From Phorcus lineatus (lineage: Eukaryota; Mollusca; Gastropoda; Trochida; Trochidae): DNA of 64,000 nucleotides. The position numbers and the translations under genes were made by a program. Below the pieces are notes generated by a model, which ran no database searches, was not told the DNA's origin, and saw only the letters and a program-made list of their open reading frames with translations. The DNA lies in contig OV121097.1 in assembly GCA_921293015.1 (NCBI GenBank), forward strand, positions 15,437,924 to 15,501,923, in the 5' to 3' direction. Below, piece after piece: positions 1 through 12,137 of this stretch. Within the stretch, counting starts at the first letter, position 1, and each line of letters starts with the position of its first letter.

Positions 1-2500
1 TTCAGTTCACAGGAGGGAGTCAAAGTTTGCATCATACTATATGTCAATTAAGTGCGTTAGCAAGGGTTAAATTGCAAACAATTGAAGGAAAACATCAATA
101 TTGAAGAACGGTCAAGACGTGTGACATGTCCAAATGCAGGTACATGCGCTCTTGCATGTGTGAAAGGGCAAAAGTTGACAGAAATACTCTACATTGCTCT
201 TGTATCAAGATTCGTTACGTGCGTTAGCAAGGGTTAATTTGAAAAATTAAGGAAAACTGTCAAGATATGCGACATGGGGCAAAGTTTGAGAGAAATACTC
301 TCCGATGTCTGATAAACAAGCACGAAATTGACAGTCTGCAGAAGGACAAAATCGCTCTTTGTAGCAGAAGTCCGTACGACTGCACGTATGGTCAACATGT
401 GCGAGATGACCAAATGCACACAAGTGCGTCAAGCACTGTCAAAATCTGATCAGACAGGCAGAGAAGCAAGCAAAAAAGCCTGCCTGACTGATCTGAGCCG
501 ACTGACTGACATAGTCTTGATTATTTATATATATAAAGATCCTCAACCTATGTACCAGCATTCGGGAACTATATTCCAGTGTCGGCAAAGCACTTGATCT
601 CGCCAAAGGAAAACACTAGCACTTTTTCAACTTTCAAACCTATACTGCCTCCCCTCCACATACCCCTTACATTATGATGTTGTTACTTTCTTGCCTCAAC
701 TGCCAGCAGGCCGTGTACATCGAGTAAACCTCACTTCCGCTCCAATGTCTCCCTACGTACTGAAAACGTATACAAAACGTCATTTTCCTTCAGAATACGG
801 CTAAATCAACTGCAGTGCACTAAAAATGTCTTCAAAACGCTATCTAAACTTGGAAAAGCACTTAGTTTGCCCCCAAGAGCCACGGGTGCTCATATTTTGC
901 TGAATCCTGTCATTGTCGTCGCTTGCGACTATATTTATTATTTTTTTTATTCCACCGATTTTGTCGCCGCGATTTAGCCCAAACCGCTAAAGCGATTACA
1001 GCCAAACTTACCAGCCTGATAGAGCTTCATGAGACGAAGCCACAATAAGCTTTTGGGCTTAATCGGCTTAAGCGTTAAAGGCACAGTACCACTCAAAGTT
1101 CGAAAAATTAACATGGGAAAATTTTTCAAAATGCACTTAGAGACTTGAAACTTGTTTTAAAAGATGCGCAAGAAAATTGCAAGCAAAAAAGTAAATCATG
1201 GCAAATTCGTAAGTCACGTGGTTTGGGCGCCATCTTGAATTTGCGCACTTTTTAGGAATGTCCGACCCCATGCACTTTTGAGCGAACACTACACTGCTGC
1301 TACTTGCAGTAGAGAGATGATACTTACACGGTTACACAGCTAAATGATTGGTCTAAAACAAGTTTGTCTTGGAATTCGCAAATTCCTAATACTTTTACCA
1401 CAGTAACCACTCAAAGCCAGTGAATTTTCAAAAATCGCCAACTTAAAGGGCAGATAACTCAAAAACCTACCCGTCGAATTTCATGAATTTTGCATGAGAG
1501 GTAAACATGATCGAGGTCACTGAGAATCAAGAATAAAATGGATCGCGAACAGTCATTTCAGTTCACAGGAGGGAGTCAAAGTTTGCATCATACTATATGT
1601 CAATTAAGTGCGTTAGCAAGGGTTAAATTGCAAACAATTGAAGGAAAACATCAATATTGAAGAACGGTCAAGACGTGTGACATGTCCAAATGCAGGTACA
1701 TGCGCTCTTGCATGTGTGAAAGGGCAAAAGTTGACAGAAATACTCTACATTGCTCTTGTATCAAGATTCGTTACGTGCGTTAGCAAGGGTTAATTTGAAA
1801 AATTAAGGAAAACTGTCAAGATATGCGACATGGGGCAAAGTTTGAGAGAAATACTCTCCGATGTCTGATAAACAAGCACGAAATTGACAGTCTGCAGAAG
1901 GACAAAATCGCTCTTTGTAGCAGAAGTCCGTACGACTGCACGTATGGTCAACATGTGCGAGATGACCAAATGCACACAAGTGCGTCAAGCACTGTCAAAA
2001 TCTGATCAGACAGGCAGAGAAGCAAGCAAAAAAGCCTGCCTGACTGATCTGAGCCGACTGACTGACATAGTCTTGATTATTTATATATATTAAGATCCTC
2101 AACCTATGTACCAGCACTCAGCAACTATATTCCAGTGTCGGCAAACCCCTTGATCTCGCCAAAGGAAAACACTAGCACTTTTTCAACTTCCAAACCTATA
2201 CTGCCTCCCCTCCACATACCCCTTACATTATGATGTTGTTACTTTCTTGCCTCAACTGCCAGCAGGCCGTGTACATCGAGTAAACCTCACTTCCGCTCCA
2301 ATGTCTCCCTACGTACTGAAAACGTATACAAAACGTCATTTTCCTTCAGAATACGGCTAAATCAACTGCAGTGCACTAAAAATGTCTTCAAAACGCTATC
2401 TAAACTTGGAAAAGCACTTACTTTGCCCCCAAGAGCCACGGGTGCTCATATTTTGCTGAATCCTGTCATTGTCGTCGCTTGCGACTATATTTATTTTTTT
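1..2500. repeat. Recent 1556-bp direct duplication inside the satellite
   Basis: Bases 1 to about 940 and 1557 to about 2496 match almost without change at an offset of 1556 bp, including every short ORF in both strands. Similarity falls after about 2800. This pair is much younger than the other units. Within each copy the motif GTGCGTTAGCAAGGGTTAA occurs twice, about 167 bp apart (52 and 219), suggesting an older internal duplication. Confidence 0.85.
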
Positions 2501-2501
2501 T

Positions 2502-2529
2502 AAGGATTCAGCAGAAATGCTGAATCCTT
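2502..2529. repeat. 12-bp perfect palindrome at a satellite unit junction
   Basis: AAGGATTCAGCA and TGCTGAATCCTT pair perfectly around a GAAA loop. TGCTGAATCCT is the same phrase that opens the conserved junction of the other units, so this is two unit ends meeting head to head. The palindrome lies in a roughly 56-bp segment that is absent from the equivalent place in the first unit. Confidence 0.7.
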
Positions 2530-5500
2530 ATTGTTATTGGCGTGTTTTATTATTATTTTTATTCCACGATTTTTGTGTACACGATTCAGCCCAAACCGCT
2601 AAAGCTATTACAGCCAAACTTGCCAGTCTGGTGAAGCTTCATGAGACGAAGCCACAATAAGCTTTTGGGCTTAATCGGCTTAAGCGTTAAAGGCACAGTA
2701 CCACTCAAAGTTCGAAAAATTAACATGGGAAAATTTTTCAAAATGCACTTAGAGACTTGAAACTTGTTTTAAACGATGCACAGTAACATTGTAAGCAAAA
2801 AAGTCAATCATGGCAAATTCGTAGCATCAGTAGTTTGGCCGCCATATTGTTTTTTTTGACGTTTTGAAATTCCCGGACCCCATGCATCTTTGAGAATCTT
2901 CTTCTCTGAAGATACTTGTATCTAAGAGCTGAAATTCATACTCAATGTAGCTGAAGCATTGTAATTTTGAATTTGACTTTTTCAAGGTCCTAACATTAAA
3001 ACTTTTTTCTCAGCAACCCTGCAAATTCGGGCGACTTAGCTCATGTAAGCATGTTCAAGGGGCGATAACTCAAAAAGTTAGACTCACAATTGCAATATTT
3101 TTTCAGGAATATAAGACCATTATGTGTACTTTCAGAAAATGTTAAAATATTGATCGCGAACAGTCAATTCCATTCACAATAAACGATCTAAAATCGCACA
3201 AATATGTTTACAAAAAATTAACATGGGGTAATTTTTCAAAATGCACTTAGAATCTTGCAACTTGATTTGAAAGAAGCGTAATAACAATACAAACAAAAAA
3301 GTCAATCATGACGAATTCATAAGTATCATAGTTTGTTCGCATTATGAACTTATTTGTTCCAGAAATTGCTTGTCATGATACGACGATTCTTGTGTACACG
3401 ATTTAGCCCAAACCGCTAAAGCTATTACAGCCAAACTTACCAGTCTGATAGAACTTTATGAGACAACACCACAATAAGCTTTTGGGCTTCATCGGATGAA
3501 GTGTTAAAGGCACAGTACGATCCAAAGTTCGAAAAATTAACATAGGTAATTTTTTTCAAAATGCACTTAGAGAATTGCAACTTGTTTTAAACGACAGGCA
3601 ATTACATCTGGAGCAAAAAAGTAAATCATGGCAAATTCGTAGCATGAATAGTTTGGCCGCCATATTGCTTTTAGTGATTTTTGAGATGCATCTTAAAAAA
3701 TCTTCTTCTCTGAAGAAACTTGCATCTAAGAGCTGAAACTCTCTAATAATGTAGCTGAAACATTGGGAATTTCAGGGTGATTCAGTCAAATAGTTTTCGC
3801 TCACCACTTCTTTGCAAAAACCGGAGTATGCTTTGGAGATAAGGTTAGATGAAACTTGCTGCTGTAGATTAATGCATGCTCCAATCTTCATGAAAATTTC
3901 AGTGAAGCTGGCTAACATCACTATGTTTGTACCGAATGTGCTTTTTATGCGCTGAATCCTTTTGTCGTCGCTTGCGACTATATTTTTTTTTTTTTTTTTT
4001 TTTTTTATTCCACGATTTTTGTGTACACGATTCAGCCCAAACCGCTAAAGCAATTCCAGCCAAACTTAGCAGCCTTATAGAGTTTCATGAGGAGATCCTG
4101 CAATAAGCTTTTGGGCTTAATCGGATTAAGCGTTAAAGGCTCAGTACCACTCAAAGTTCGAAAAATTAACATGGGAAATTTTCTCAAAATGCACTTAGAG
4201 ACTTGCAACTTGTTTTAAACGATAGGCAGTTACATTTGGAGCATAAAAGTAAATCATGGCAAATTCATAGCATGCATAGTTTCGCCGCCATATTGCTTTA
4301 TGTTTACTACTTGAAATTTCCAGACCCCGTGCATCTTTGAAAATCTTCTTCTCTAAAGATACTTACATCTAAGAGCTGAAATTCTCCAATAATGTAGCTG
4401 AGACATTGGGAACTTCAGGGTGATTCAGATTTTGATGAAAGTCAAATATTTATTTCTCAGCAACCCTTCAAAGTCGGGCGATTTAGCTCATGTAAGCATG
4501 TTCAAAGGGAGATAACTCAAAAAGTTAGACTCACAATTGCAACATTTTTTCAGGAATATAAGACCAGTATGTGCACTTGACGAAACTGTTAAAACATTGA
4601 TCGCGAACAGTCATTTTCGTTCACAATAAACGATCAAAAACAGCAAAAATATTTTGACAAAAAATTAACATGGGGTAATTTTTCAAACTGCACTTAGAGA
4701 CTTGAAACTTGATTTGAAAGAAGCGTAAGAACAATACAAACAAAAAAGTCAATCATGACGAGTTCATAAGTATTATAGTTTTTTCGCATTATGAACTTAT
4801 TTGTTCCAGAAATCGCTTTCCATTATTCCCCGATTCTTGTGTACACGATTCAGCCCAAACCGCTAAAGCTATGACAACCAAACTTACCAGTATGCTTGAA
4901 CTTCATGAGACGACGCCACAATAAGCTTTTGGGCTTCATCGGATTAAGCGTTAAAGGCACAGTACGATCCAAAGTTCGAAAAATTAACATAGGTTATTTT
5001 TTCAAAATGCACTTACAGACTTGTAACTTGTTTTGAACGACAGGCAATTACATTTGGAGCAAAAAAGTAAACCATGGCAAATTCGTAGCATGAATAGTTT
5101 GGCCGCCATATTGCTTTTAGTGATTTTTGAGATGCATCTTAAAAAATCTTCTTCTCTGAAGATACTTGCATCTAAGAGCTCAAACTCTCCAATAATGTAG
5201 CTGAGACACTGGGAATTTCAGGGTGATTCAGATTTTGATGTCAGTCAAACATTTTTTGCTCACCACTTCTTTGCAAAAACCGGAGTATGCTTTGGAGATA
5301 AGGTCAGATGAAACTTGCTGCTGTAGATTAATGCATGCTCCAATCTTCATGAAAATTTCAGTGAAGCTGGATAACATCACTATGTTTGTACTGAATGTGC
5401 TTTTTATGCGCTGAATCCTTTTGTCGTCGCTTGCGACTATATTTTTTATTCCACCGATTTTGTCATCACGATTCAGCCAATACCGCTCAAGCGATTACTG

Positions 5501-6890
5501 CCAAACTTGCCAGCCTAGTAGAGCTTCATGAGACGAAGCCACAATAAGCTTTTGGGCTTAATCGGCTTAAGCGTTAAAGGCACAGTACCATCCAAAGTGC
5601 GAAAAATTAACATTGGAATTTTTTTCAAAATGCACTTAGAGACTTGCAACTTTTTTTAAACGATGCGCAATAACATTTCAAGCAAAAAAGTAAATCATGG
5701 CGAATTCGTAGCATGAATACTTTCGCCGCCATATTGCTTTTTTTGACTTTTTGAAATTTCCGGACCCCTTGCATCTTTGAAATGTAACTCCTCTGAAGAT
5801 ACTTGCGTCTAAGAGCTGAAAATCTCCAAGAATGTAGCTGAGACATTGGGAATTTCAGGGTGATTCAGATTTTGATGAAAGTCAAATATTTATTCCTCGG
5901 CAAGCTTTCAAAGTCGGGCAACTTAGCTCATGTAAGCATGTTCAAAGAGAGATAACTCAAAAAGTTAGACTCACAATTGCACCATTTTTTCAGGGATATA
6001 AGACCAGTTAGTGCACTTGACGAAACTGTTAAAACATTGATCGCGAACAGTCATTTTCGTTCACAATAATCGATCAAAAACAGCAAAAATATATTTACCA
6101 AAAATTAACATGGGCTATTTTTTTAAAATGCACGTAGAGACTTGAAACTTGATTTGAAAGAAGCGTAAGAACAATACAAACAAAAAAGTCAATCATGACG
6201 AATTCATAAGTATTATAGTTTTTTCGCATTATGAACTTATTTGTTCCAGAAATCGCTTTCCACTATCCCCCGATTCTTGTCATCACTATTCAGCCAAAAC
6301 CGCTAAAGCTATGACAACCAAACTTAACAGTATGCTTGAACTGCATGAGACGACGCCACAATAAGCTTTTGGGCTTAATCGGATTAAGCGTTAAAGGCAC
6401 AGTACGATCCAAAGTTCGAAAAATTAACATGGGTTATTTTTTCAAAATGCACTTAGAGACTTGCAACTTGTTTGAAACGACAGGCAATTAGATTTAGAGC
6501 AAATAAGTAAATCATGGCAAATTCGTAGCGTAAATAGTTTGACCGCCATATTGCTTTTAGTGATTTTTTAGATGCATCTTAAAAAATCTTCTTCTCTGAA
6601 GATACTTGCATCTAAGAGCTCAAACTCTCCAATAATGTAGCTGAGACATTGGGAATTTCAGGGTGATTCAGATTTTGATGTCAGTCCAATATTTTTTTCT
6701 CACCACTTCTTTGCAAAAACCGGAGTATGCTTTGGAGATAAAGTTAGATGAAACTTGCTGCTGTAGATTAATGCATGCTCCAATCTTCATGAAAATTTCA
6801 GTGAAGTTGGCTAACATCACTATGTTTGTACTGAATGTGCTTTTTATGCGCTGAATCCTTTTGTCGTCGCTTGCGACTATATTTATTATT

Positions 6891-8490
6891 ATAAAAGGTT
6901 TGTAAGTGTTTAAAATATTGTGATTTTGTTTTGTTGCGTACAATGGTGAAGTGGCAATAGGTACGTATTTGGCACTCCATTGACTAATTACGCTCACCAC
7001 TCACACTCCCTCGACCCGAGACGATGCCGCTGTTACTCTCACATCCACTCACACATAACATATACGACCTCATCTGCCGTTTCATGCCTGATGAGTTTAA
7101 AAAAAGCACGCATCTATGTTTTGCATGTTTGCTAAGCACTTTAACAACTATTATAATCAAAACCATGCGCAAATACGTTGTAAAATATTGATAACAAGGT
7201 TATTTAAGTTTGACAAAGCTCTATTACTTCGAATAAGAACATCTTTTATATTCATAGACCATGCGTTTCGGGAAATTTCACTTGAAAAAATCGGACTGAC
7301 AAAATTTTCATTGATAATCGAGCTTGTACATTGTCCGTTTTTTTAATTAAATATCATGTTTCAATCTACCGTTTTATTGTGACTCTACTTGACCAAATGA
7401 AAATGGTAATTATCCATAACAGTCAGTACAACTTGACGATAATTACATATATGATACAATCTATAATGGAAGTCGGAGTACTAGTGTCTCTCCTTCGATA
7501 CTCGCAGGCAGGAGTTTATGGTAAAGTCAATACGATGGTGCCTCCAATTTAAGTCAGTAAGGAGAGACAACGCATAAAACCACACTTTATTGCTTCGGTG
7601 AGACATTTAAAAAAAAATTCATATCTTTAGTGAACACCAAAAGAAAAGCGAACGCCTTAACTTTTAATCTTCTAAGGGAAAGGATTACTAAAATGGATGG
7701 CTGCTAAGGTTAAATTGACCTTAGCTAACCAGAATAAAGGATAGAGTACTGTGGATATACCAAAATGCATCATATTTCAAATACCCTCTTCATCCATGTT
7801 TCTTTTGTTTAAAATAAGTGTATATCGTCGATTCTTACCCAAGCGGACACAAATATGCCGGGTATTAAAGTTTTCATAATGGTCACGGGAATTACAGTTT
7901 TTCTAAACATAACTCGAGATCTGATTGGCTGACAGAACTATTTCTATTCATTCGTTCGGTGAGTCGAGCGTACCCGTGTCACAGAAACTTCCAAAAAAAC
8001 ATTGTTTTTAATTTCGTATGTAAAATGTTTTATATGGTTAGTTTTACTATTTCGTTCATCTAGGATTGTCTTGCTTAATGTATGATCCACAAACGTGTAG
8101 TTAATTGCAGAGACTACATTTAACTGCGCCATGACATAATCGTTGTTCGTGGCGCATGAACACAAGAAAACCGAGTTTACTTGAATTTATTACAATAATC
8201 CACTCAGGACAGATAAACCGTAATTCCTCGCATCTTTTTGATTATTCTTATATTTTCCCATCACGTATCGATACTGTTCAAGTATTCGTAATGTATTGCC
8301 AAAGAAGAATTGGATGTTATGTGACAGTCTATTTTTACTTGCATTGCTTTACTGTACAAACTCTAAAAAAGTAGAAGAAACAATTACATCCAGAAGTGGG
8401 AAATTCATGAAGAATTAACTCTGTATGAACTATACACAGGAAGTGTGGTTCAACTCTTGGCATAATTCAACAATTGATTTTATGTGAATG
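6891..8490. other. No gene recognised between satellite and EF-hand gene
   Basis: Unique-looking AT-rich sequence. The open frames here are short (76 codons or fewer), lack splice-consistent neighbours and resemble no family I know. This may be 3' flank of the EF-hand gene plus intergenic DNA. Confidence 0.5.
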
Positions 8491-8493
8491 AGT

Positions 8494-8499
8494 TTTATT
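8494..8499 (-). promoter_or_regulatory. Probable poly(A) signal of the EF-hand gene
   Basis: The minus strand reads AATAAA 35 bp downstream of the TAA stop of the EF-hand gene. It is the first such signal after the stop, giving a very short 3' UTR. Confidence 0.55.
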
Positions 8500-8533
8500 T
8501 AGAATTCCATTGCAATAGAATCAAATGATTCAA

Positions 8534-10951
8534 TTATGACTGTTGGTTCTTGGCCTCGATGACGAAAAGGATGGTGAACAACTGGAAAAGATATGAGTAT
8601 GTAATATTTTCATTTATGTTATAAAATTTGAGGTCATATTTTAAAAGTATACGAAATTTCATTAGAAACATTTATCATATAAATATTGATTTTATCCGTA
8701 AGCTTTGTCAACTTAGCCATTTATATTAGCAGACAGAATGGTATGATCATTGCCAATTTACGTTCCGATGACTACAAGAACAGCTCGCTATTTTTTGCTG
8801 TTGCAAATAATAGCATTTTTTCATAATTATAATTTTTAACACTAGCCCACTTGTGCATATACAATCTTCAGATTTGACAGTAATCATTCACACCACCAGT
8901 ACCAAAGTGTTTAATAAACTGAAGGTTATATATATATATTTATCCGCCAATATCTTCTTAGACAAACTTGCATAGATATCATCTTACGATTTACATCTCT
9001 CAAAGATGACAAGCAACTAATCAAGAATGTATTCATAATATATAATAATATCTTATTGCATAAAGAAAAAGTACTCACCTCGGTGAAGTATTTTTCGAAC
9101 TCGCTCTTTTCAACCTTTCCGTCATCTACAAATATTCATTAATATCATCCTAAACTCAGAATTTTTGACAAATATGTGCTTCTAGGAATGATAGAAATTA
9201 AGATCTTCCGCCATAACCCTTAAGATAACTTTAACAGTATCACAAATGCCGATTTTTATATCTAAATGTAGGGTTCCTTTGTAGCCACCATATTGAATAG
9301 CAATTTCTTTTATTTTTTTCTCTTAATAACACATAATGGTATAAGTTTTCTACATTAATTTAAAAAAGTAACCAAATAAACACTGAAAGGCATTCCTTGC
9401 TTATCTGATGGAAATGTTTGAAATATTTCGAGTGACAAGATAGATGCAATTTGTAACCATCCATTTCAGAATCATCATCTTTATGATCAATCCTCTGAAG
9501 GTAATTCTATAACTATATTTTTATATGATTCTGGTTACCATTTTGGTCGAGTTTCTTGAAGTAGAGGTTCAGATCGGAGTCGGTGATGCTCCCGCTCTTA
9601 TCCATGTCAAGTTCCAGGAAAAGTCCCTTTGCAATGGAAGCCAAACCCTTCTCCTGGCCAGTAAATCTCGTATTGAACTCCTTCTCGGAAATAGATTTGT
9701 CTTCTGTATGAATAGGTCATAAGATGAATACAAGGAACTGTTATATGATGTGATTAAGGTTCTCGTCACAAGGCAAAATAAAGTTTGACAATACAAGTTA
9801 GCTTACTTCTGAAAGTTGTAAAAATCTTGTGTTCACACGTCAAACAAATGTTCAAAAACTCCATGCGCAAATGACGTTATATCCATGACGTCAAAACGTC
9901 ACGTGACTCTACAATTCTTTAAAAATTCACAAAACTTTATTTGACCAATGATTTTAGTGGATGTAGAAAGAGATCATTTCGATTACTTTAAGCCCATGTA
10001 ACACCTTAACAAAATTTTAAATAGCATCCTGCTACTTCAGCATACTGGTATCCGCACGGCTCCTAAATTAACCTGATACCACCAGGTTAAAAACCTAATA
10101 AACTGCTGGTTATATTAAACGTTATTGATAGCTTGCATGCACCGTTGCATGACGGGGCCTCTCAAAAAATGGTATAGAACGTTGCTTGAGAGTTACCAGC
10201 AAGAAACGTAGTTACTAAGATAAAATGATGATTTTTCTGTGTCTATAATGTTCTTGCCTGTCAATCCCTGTCAAAACATTAAAGCAACATAGTATGCAGT
10301 GCACTTATTTGTTTGACACTCTTTTGACCCTTCACCTATTCCCTCTCTCATCCGGTGGATGCAACTATTGTTGGATGCGAGTCATTTCATTAGATTTTTA
10401 TGGATAGCGATTCGAGGCCTATAAACCTATTGATATCAGGAAGGTGTTACGCTGGTACAAACGCGCTAATGGAGCTGTATGACTAAAGTGTTATATCTAA
10501 AGAATAAAATCCTTACTGTTGGCGTCATACAGGGTGAAGAGAGAGCTCATATCAGCCTTGTCGAAATTCCCATTCTTATTAGCGTCGGCGGTGACAAAAA
10601 GTTTGGAAACCTCAGTTTTCACAACATGCTGAAATTGTGCAACTCCGGCATTGCTGAAATAAAGAATTACATGCAACCATCTTGTTTTGCTTGGACTGAT
10701 TGACTAATAACGATACAGGGATATATACACTACATGTTTAGGAAATAAAATACAACTTCCCTTTCTTAATAAATAACTTACGATATGAAACCATGTTATA
10801 AAGTGTTAATTGTGTCATAGAAATAATCATCATTTTAAAAATAAAGCAAATAGTCTTTTTGGGAAAATTATATAATTATAACTGGCAATACTTACCCACC
10901 GGCAGCAAAAGCGCCAACCAGACAGGCAGACAAAACAACGAGGACTTGCAT
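8534..10951 (-). CDS. Secreted four-EF-loop calcium-binding protein, five coding exons
   Basis: Coding exons on the minus strand are 10951-10896, 10653-10517, 9703-9539, 9125-9079 and 8581-8534. All introns are GT...AG, phases agree, and the product is 150 residues ending in TAA. The start begins a signal peptide (MQVLVVLSACLVGAFAAG) with no other hydrophobic stretch needed. Four calcium loops are visible: 42-53 (D-A-N-K-N-G-N-F-D-K-A-D), 62-73 (D-A-N-K-D-K, with Lys where Gly is usual), 97-108 (D-M-D-K-S-G-S-I-T-D-S-D) and 117-128 (D-Q-N-D-D-G-K-V-E-K-S-E). Loop starts within each pair are only 20 residues apart, tighter than the roughly 36 of a calmodulin-type pair. Residues about 38-79 and 93-134 align without gaps, so the protein is a tandem duplication. 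An AG acceptor just before the start (exon edge at 10957) suggests a separate 5' UTR exon. An extracellular role such as mantle or shell-matrix calcium binding is inference. Confidence 0.9.
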
Positions 10952-11149
10952 GATGATCTGGAAATGAATGTCATCACGATTGGTTTTAATCTACAGATCC
11001 CATTCAAAATCACGCAAATAGTTACTTTGAGAAATTTAGTATGGGGATGAATAAGACAATTTGTGAAAGGCAGACAAAAATTTAGATAGAAATTTGTCGA
11101 GTCAAGATATTTGTGAACACGTTTGTTCTTTTGTATGTTGTGACATTAG

Positions 11150-11290
11150 TTTATAAATAAACTTTTATTGATGTGTGATAACGGTGTTAGTATCTACACC
11201 GAAACGTCGCAATCCTGCAATAAAATAGTTGTAAATTCATATAACTTGTTCTCTATTCATCTCACAAACTTCTAAATGCCTCTCAAAGAA
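11150..11290 (+). mobile_element. Penelope-like or retrozyme-like repeat end with hammerhead-like fold
   Basis: TGATAAC, a 5-bp stem GGTGT/ACACC around a short loop, then GAAACGTCGCAA resembles the core of a hammerhead ribozyme, although the CUGAUGA box is degenerate. The same block, followed by GCAATAAA and an end reading CTTCTAAA..TGCC.CT, is found in both orientations at 21773-22287. Penelope-like elements and retrozymes are known to carry such motifs. No reverse transcriptase is seen here, so this would be a short or truncated copy. Confidence 0.4.
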
Positions 11291-11807
11291 ATTGTATTAA
11301 TGTGCCTATTTTACATGAATGAAAAGGGTTATTTAAGGTTTTCGAAGTTTAAGGTACGATTGTTGCTAACACAAGTACAAGCTGATCCCGTGCTAAAATG
11401 ATTAGAGAACCTGCAATATAATATTTTACGGGACAGTATTCTAGTGAGATACTGAATCACGGTGATGTCACAAAGGTTCACATTCATGACGTCATGATGC
11501 CTCTACTTATCGCAATTGATACGCAAAAAGTATATTTCCATTGAAATTTGGAGCAATCTAGACAATTTTAACATTGAGAAATATTTTAACATACAATCCT
11601 AATGCTTTCTTTGCCTTTGTATGAAAGAAATGAATAATATGTTTTCAGTATACAATTCTGAAATGTGTAAAAAAAACACGACCCGCATATTGTTTATATT
11701 AATTCAGTACATCTGAAAAAAACCGTCTTATTTCATATGTAATAAGCAAATGCAGCTACACCTGTCAAAGTATATGTTCCTTCAACAGCCTCCGTAACAA
11801 GCTCTAT

Positions 11808-12137
11808 CAATATTTAACGTTTAATCAATAGCGTACAACAAAAATTTGTTCAGAATTGTCAATGACACTAATTTGCATTAATATAAACAACTATAAATAT
11901 TCAACTAACGTAAACAAAAAGTATTCGTTAATTTTTAAAACATTACTAATCCAAGATGCTATTTTAACGATATTTTTCAATATTTAACGTTTAATCAATA
12001 GCATACAACAAAGATTTGTTCAGAATTGTCAACGGCACTAATTTGTATTAAACACCTATAAGTATTCAACTAACGTTAACAGAATTTATTCGTTAACTTT
12101 TAAAATAATACCAATCCAAGATGCTATTTTACTCAAA
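11808..12137. repeat. Two-copy tandem repeat, 170-bp unit
   Basis: CAATATTTAACGTTTAATCA starts at 11808 and again at 11978. The two units stay alignable through CCAATCCAAGATGCTATTTT, with scattered substitutions and small indels. No coding potential. Confidence 0.75.

Larger units (their letters stand above)
1..6890. repeat. Higher-order satellite array, units about 1.44-1.56 kb
   Basis: A motif containing GTCGTCGCTTGCGACTAT recurs near 920, 2472, 3965, 5425 and 6863, giving spacings of about 1555, 1495, 1458 and 1440 bp. Inside each period a second landmark (AAGCTTTTGGGCTT, then an AAGCGTTAAAGGCACAGTA-like stretch) occurs about twice, near 1048, 2660, 3475, 4110, 4925, 5545 and 6365. Its alternating spacings of roughly 815 and 625 bp make the long unit a dimer of two diverged monomers. 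The array runs off the left edge and ends at about 6890. Short ORFs in it repeat once per unit and resemble no protein I know. I do not recognise the family. Confidence 0.85.

Noticed and set aside
234..597. Short open frames repeated at 1790-2093
   Set aside because: They repeat because the satellite unit repeats. Several overlapping frames on both strands are conserved equally, as expected for non-coding DNA.
5223..7000. 63- and 110-codon frames beginning MIQILMSV or on the opposite strand
   Set aside because: They lie within satellite units, differ in integrity from unit to unit and show no protein signature.
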